Assembly: GCA_019843655.1 (NCBI GenBank)
Contig: JACDQD010000007.1
Coordinates: 22,958,365-23,022,364 of the forward strand
Reading direction: 5' to 3'
DNA: 64,000 nt
From: Lethocerus indicus
Lineage: Eukaryota > Arthropoda > Insecta > Hemiptera > Belostomatidae
Shown: positions 46,901 through 64,000 of the stretch, piece by piece
Layout: each line of letters starts with the position of its first letter
Position numbering within the stretch: the first letter of the stretch is position 1
Translations under genes and position numbers: made by a program
Notes under the pieces: generated by a model
Told to the model about the DNA's origin: nothing
What the model saw: the letters and a program-made list of their open reading frames with translations, nothing else
The model's database searches: none

Positions 46901-48141
46901 AGCTGTTCTTGTTTGTTTTCGTGATGAACTTTTCGCTCCCGAACTGCGTTTTACTTTCCGATCTCATTTTAATTGTTTTAAATCTAATCAATTAATCTTC
47001 ATTTCACACTTTAATGTACCGTATCTGTTATAATAATTCAGAACATCAGTAGTCTATGTATAAGGTTCTGTTACAGAGGAACGGATATTTTACATAACGT
47101 TTACGAAATTCCGGTATTGTTCGTTTTGCGCTTGTTGTATAACGTTTGAAATTGAGCTGAGCTCTGAGAATGGCGTGAGGTGGATGATGTTCTTACCGCC
47201 GCTAACTTGCAACGCGGGTTCTTCCCATCTCTCATTCTTTCCATTGTGTGTGCGATTGTGCAAAACATTTTTCTTTCCTCCGTTAATTAATTTATTAAGA
47301 ATTCTCGCTCAGAGGAAGAACTTCTGACGGAAGCTTGTCCAAAGCTGTTGTATAATGTTGGTGCTTGTAAAGTAACTAGCAGAGGCGTTGATAATTCAGA
47401 CGTCCTTCTCAGCGGTGACGCCCCTTCAAAATCTTAATGCGATGGAGTTAGTTCGCACTTCGGTAAAAAAGTATGGTCTTCCACTATATCCATTTTGTGT
47501 CTCAAGTATAACGTACTCAATGAAAGAAAATCATATTCTAGTTCCATTAGTCCTTTTGGGTCTAATGGTATTTTACATCGACAGAACGTATTTTAAGAAT
47601 ATGAGTGGATACGTATAAGAAATGCGTTTTCGATTCACGCTTTGCATTACTGTTGGGGAGGACCATCGACAAGATTTGTCTAGAACGATTAATTAGTCCA
47701 GAAATTAAGATTAAAGAAGCAATCACCGGGCAATCTTGAGGTAAAACTTTCACACATGCCACCTAGAAGTGAGAATGAAGTAAAGAAGAAAAATCACATA
47801 TCGTTGTTAAATAGGTTTGATAGAAATAACGACACGCCGCCTATTCCAAAGTTTTCGCAGGAAACAAAGTAAGGCTGGAGATTTCACAGTGTTGTTGGAA
47901 TGTTAGACAATAAGCAACAGGAAATCCGATTCTAATCCATTATCGCGTTTATTATAGTGTGTTTAACTAAGTTATCTAATCGGGGTAACTCCAGTAGGAG
48001 CAATCTGTCAGTGACTGGCATAACTTAATCTCCAGTCGGCATGGCGTGAAACAAACATATTTAAACCTTCTCAAACATAGTTGTATTAATGCCAAAATTG
48101 TAATAATAATAATAAATCTTTTTGTTCCAGGGCTGTTGGAG

Positions 48142-57929
<9,788 letters not shown>

Positions 57930-58260
57930 CACATCCAGTAACATCTAATTAATTATTAATTAATAATAATTATAATTAAAAGGAAAACCGAAAATAGTAT
58001 TGTCGTCGTCGTCGGAATTACAATAATCATCGTCACGAGTCATCTTAGTAATGTCATAGTAAGTTTATTTTCCGTTTAAGCCCCCCTTCACACACTTTCC
58101 TTACCACCATTCCTTGTTTTAATTTTATTTTTTACATTTTTTTATTTAATACTAAATAAATCTCTTCGTGAACATATAAGAAAAACATGGAACACACTCA
58201 ACAAGATATTTTTAAAAAGTGCGTATATTCGAATAAAAATTGTGTGTGTTTGTGAGCACA
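57930..58260 (+). other. trc: Probable trc 3' UTR
   Basis: This AT-rich sequence follows the TAG and begins with an AATTAATTATTAATTAA-type run and a short GTC repeat at about 58,000. Candidate poly(A) signals AATAAA lie at 58155-58160 and 58232-58237, the latter followed by a TGTGTGTTTGTG GU-rich element. The 3' end is inferred; a longer UTR is possible. Confidence 0.55.
58232..58237 (+). terminator. Candidate trc polyadenylation signal AATAAA
   Basis: AATAAA is followed within about 10-20 bp by TGTGTGTGTTTGTG, a GU-rich downstream element of the usual kind. An earlier AATAAA at 58155 has a less GU-rich downstream region. Confidence 0.45.
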
Positions 58261-63129
<4,869 letters not shown>

Positions 63130-63296
63130 GCTAGATCTGGTCTCTTGCTAGATCAGTTTCGGCTGCTTGCCATCTTCAGTAGGTCTTTTGTCATTAGGGT
63201 AATGTCACCCAAGCATATTGGTTCTGTCCTACTGACAGTAGTGCAATTCTACTGAGGAAGGCAAAAACCAGTCTAGCAGAAGACTGGATTCCAAAC
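63130..63296. repeat. Fold-back element with hammerhead-like core motif
   Basis: Arm 1 (about 63130-63186) read on the minus strand gives CTACTGAAGATGGCAAGC then GCCGAAACTGATCTAGCA. Arm 2 (about 63249-63285, plus strand) gives CTACTGAGGAAGGC then CCAGTCTAGCAGAAGACT. The arms are diverged inverted copies around a spacer of about 60 bp. The minus strand of arm 1 has CUGAAGA and GAAAC (63179-63156) flanking GGC...GCC, the order of conserved boxes in a hammerhead ribozyme. Hammerhead-like boxes are known in Penelope-like retroelements and some non-autonomous elements. Identity is inferred. Confidence 0.5.
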
Positions 63297-63299
63297 CCT

Positions 63300-63614
63300 G
63301 ACATAATTATTTTTAATTCATAGAAAATTACATCAATGGTATTATTGAAATAAAAGGTTTTTTAAATTCTCCGAACTAAGGTACGAATCAATTATTTCAA
63401 AACTGTGAAACATATTTTACAATTTTAACATATTGATTGGCAATATTAATGGACCTAACAGGTACTTCAACCTATAAATTAAAGTATAAAATAAATGTTG
63501 CGTACAAATGAAAATAAACTGGGTATATATATTATTCTAATTTATATATGTATGTATACATACATGCTTAGTGTTAATCCAATAATACAGAGGCGAAGTA
63601 GAAACTTTGTTGGC
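63300..63614 (-). other. Probable 3' UTR of the Gly/Arg-rich protein gene
   Basis: AT-rich sequence lies immediately downstream (minus strand) of the stop codon. I found no convincing minus-strand AATAAA within it, so its end is not placed. A fold-back repeat begins at about 63,296. Confidence 0.35.
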
Positions 63615-63688
63615 TTAATAGCCTCCTTCACCCATACCACCACCACCACCATAACCGCCACCCCTGGAATAACCTCCTCCCCATCTTC
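63615..63688 (-). CDS. Last coding exon of a Gly/Arg-rich (RGG-type) protein
   Basis: On the minus strand an acceptor (TTCATTTCAG) at 63690-63689 opens a 74-nt exon reading RWGGGYSRGGGY, then a five-glycine run, MGEGGY and a TAA stop. The first two bases complete a glycine codon begun in the previous exon. Repeated GGY and RGG units are typical of the C-terminal tails of hnRNP A/B, FUS/cabeza and other RNA-binding proteins. No RRM or other folded domain lies inside the window, so the exact family cannot be named; a GAR-domain nucleolar protein or a glycine-rich secreted protein is less likely. It converges tail-to-tail with trc about 5.4 kb away. Confidence 0.8.
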
Positions 63689-63974
63689 CTGAAATGAACA
63701 ATTTTAAAACACATTAGTACAAAATCACAAAAATAAATCAAAAATACAAATATTGTATTAATTTTAATGGTAATATATCAGGTAAATAGGGGAACATTTA
63801 ATATTGTTCTATTAGTCCTTCTGGAAGTCCTTGAGACTTCCTTGAGTTAGGCCCTTGAAGGTGACCAGTAATAAAGAGTACTATAGTTCAACGCAATGCT
63901 AAGCCCATAACTGGCCATTGCTGCCGATTGCACTATACAAACAATGATTACTAATAATAATAATGCAATTTTAC

Positions 63975-64000
63975 CTCTGTTATAGCCTCCTGCTGGGCGG
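63975..64000 (-). CDS. Penultimate exon (partial) of the same Gly/Arg-rich protein
   Basis: The minus strand reads RPAGGYNR followed by the first base of a glycine codon, then the donor AGAG|GTAAAA at 63974. The phase matches the last exon exactly (NRG joined to RWGGGY). The exon continues beyond the right edge of the window. The intervening intron (63689-63974, 286 bp) is AT-rich and unremarkable. Confidence 0.75.

Larger units (their letters stand above)
36143..48130. other. Non-coding stretch upstream of trc coding exon 1
   Basis: Unique, CpG-rich DNA with the three-hairpin cluster at 38.85 kb, a GC-rich patch at 43.85-44.11 kb ahead of and around the donor at 43963, and a CCTCCCT-type pyrimidine tract near 46.35 kb. 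It probably includes trc promoter, 5' UTR exon(s) and intron, but no boundary can be fixed. Confidence 0.5.

Overview
The window is eukaryotic nuclear DNA, most likely from an insect. The evidence is a spliced, seven-exon NDR-family protein kinase that matches Drosophila Tricornered more closely than vertebrate STK38, GT-AG introns of 0.4-3 kb, and insect-type microsatellites. No operons, prokaryotic genes, tRNA, rRNA or CRISPR arrays are visible.

Layout. (1) Bases 1 to about 48,130 hold no coding exon I can recognise on either strand. This long stretch is moderate in GC, rich in CpG and poor in mobile elements. It contains three splice-ratchet (recursive splice site) look-alikes at about 1,722, 29,643 and 35,142, a promoter-like cluster at about 24.6-24.8 kb, two free-standing consensus 5' splice sites that could end 5' UTR exons (36,142 and 43,963), a worn tandem repeat at 16.2-17.2 kb, a diverged direct duplication at 11.4-12.1 kb, one hAT-like transposon end at 14.1 kb and several microsatellites. 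It may be intergenic regulatory DNA, the 5' UTR introns of trc, or a long intron of another gene; the sequence alone does not decide. (2) Bases 48,131-57,929 encode a complete trc/NDR kinase of 459 residues on the + strand in seven coding exons, with all splice phases consistent. A 3' UTR with candidate poly(A) signals follows to about 58.25 kb. (3) Bases 58.3-63.6 kb are AT-rich and intergenic, with a (TG)88 tract, AT repeats and a fold-back element carrying a hammerhead-like motif. (4) Bases 63,615-64,000 hold the last two coding exons of a minus-strand Gly/Arg-rich (RGG-type) protein, probably an RNA-binding protein. It is convergent with trc and runs off the right edge.

The Tricornered/NDR kinase acts with MOB cofactors, Furry and a Hippo/MST-type upstream kinase in cell-shape and neurite control. 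The neighbouring RGG protein has no evident functional link. Two points stand out besides the ratchet sites: base composition and CpG content change sharply near 51 kb inside trc intron 1, and trc coding exon 6 is GC/CpG-rich, unlike its neighbours. I saw no clear new multi-gene system.
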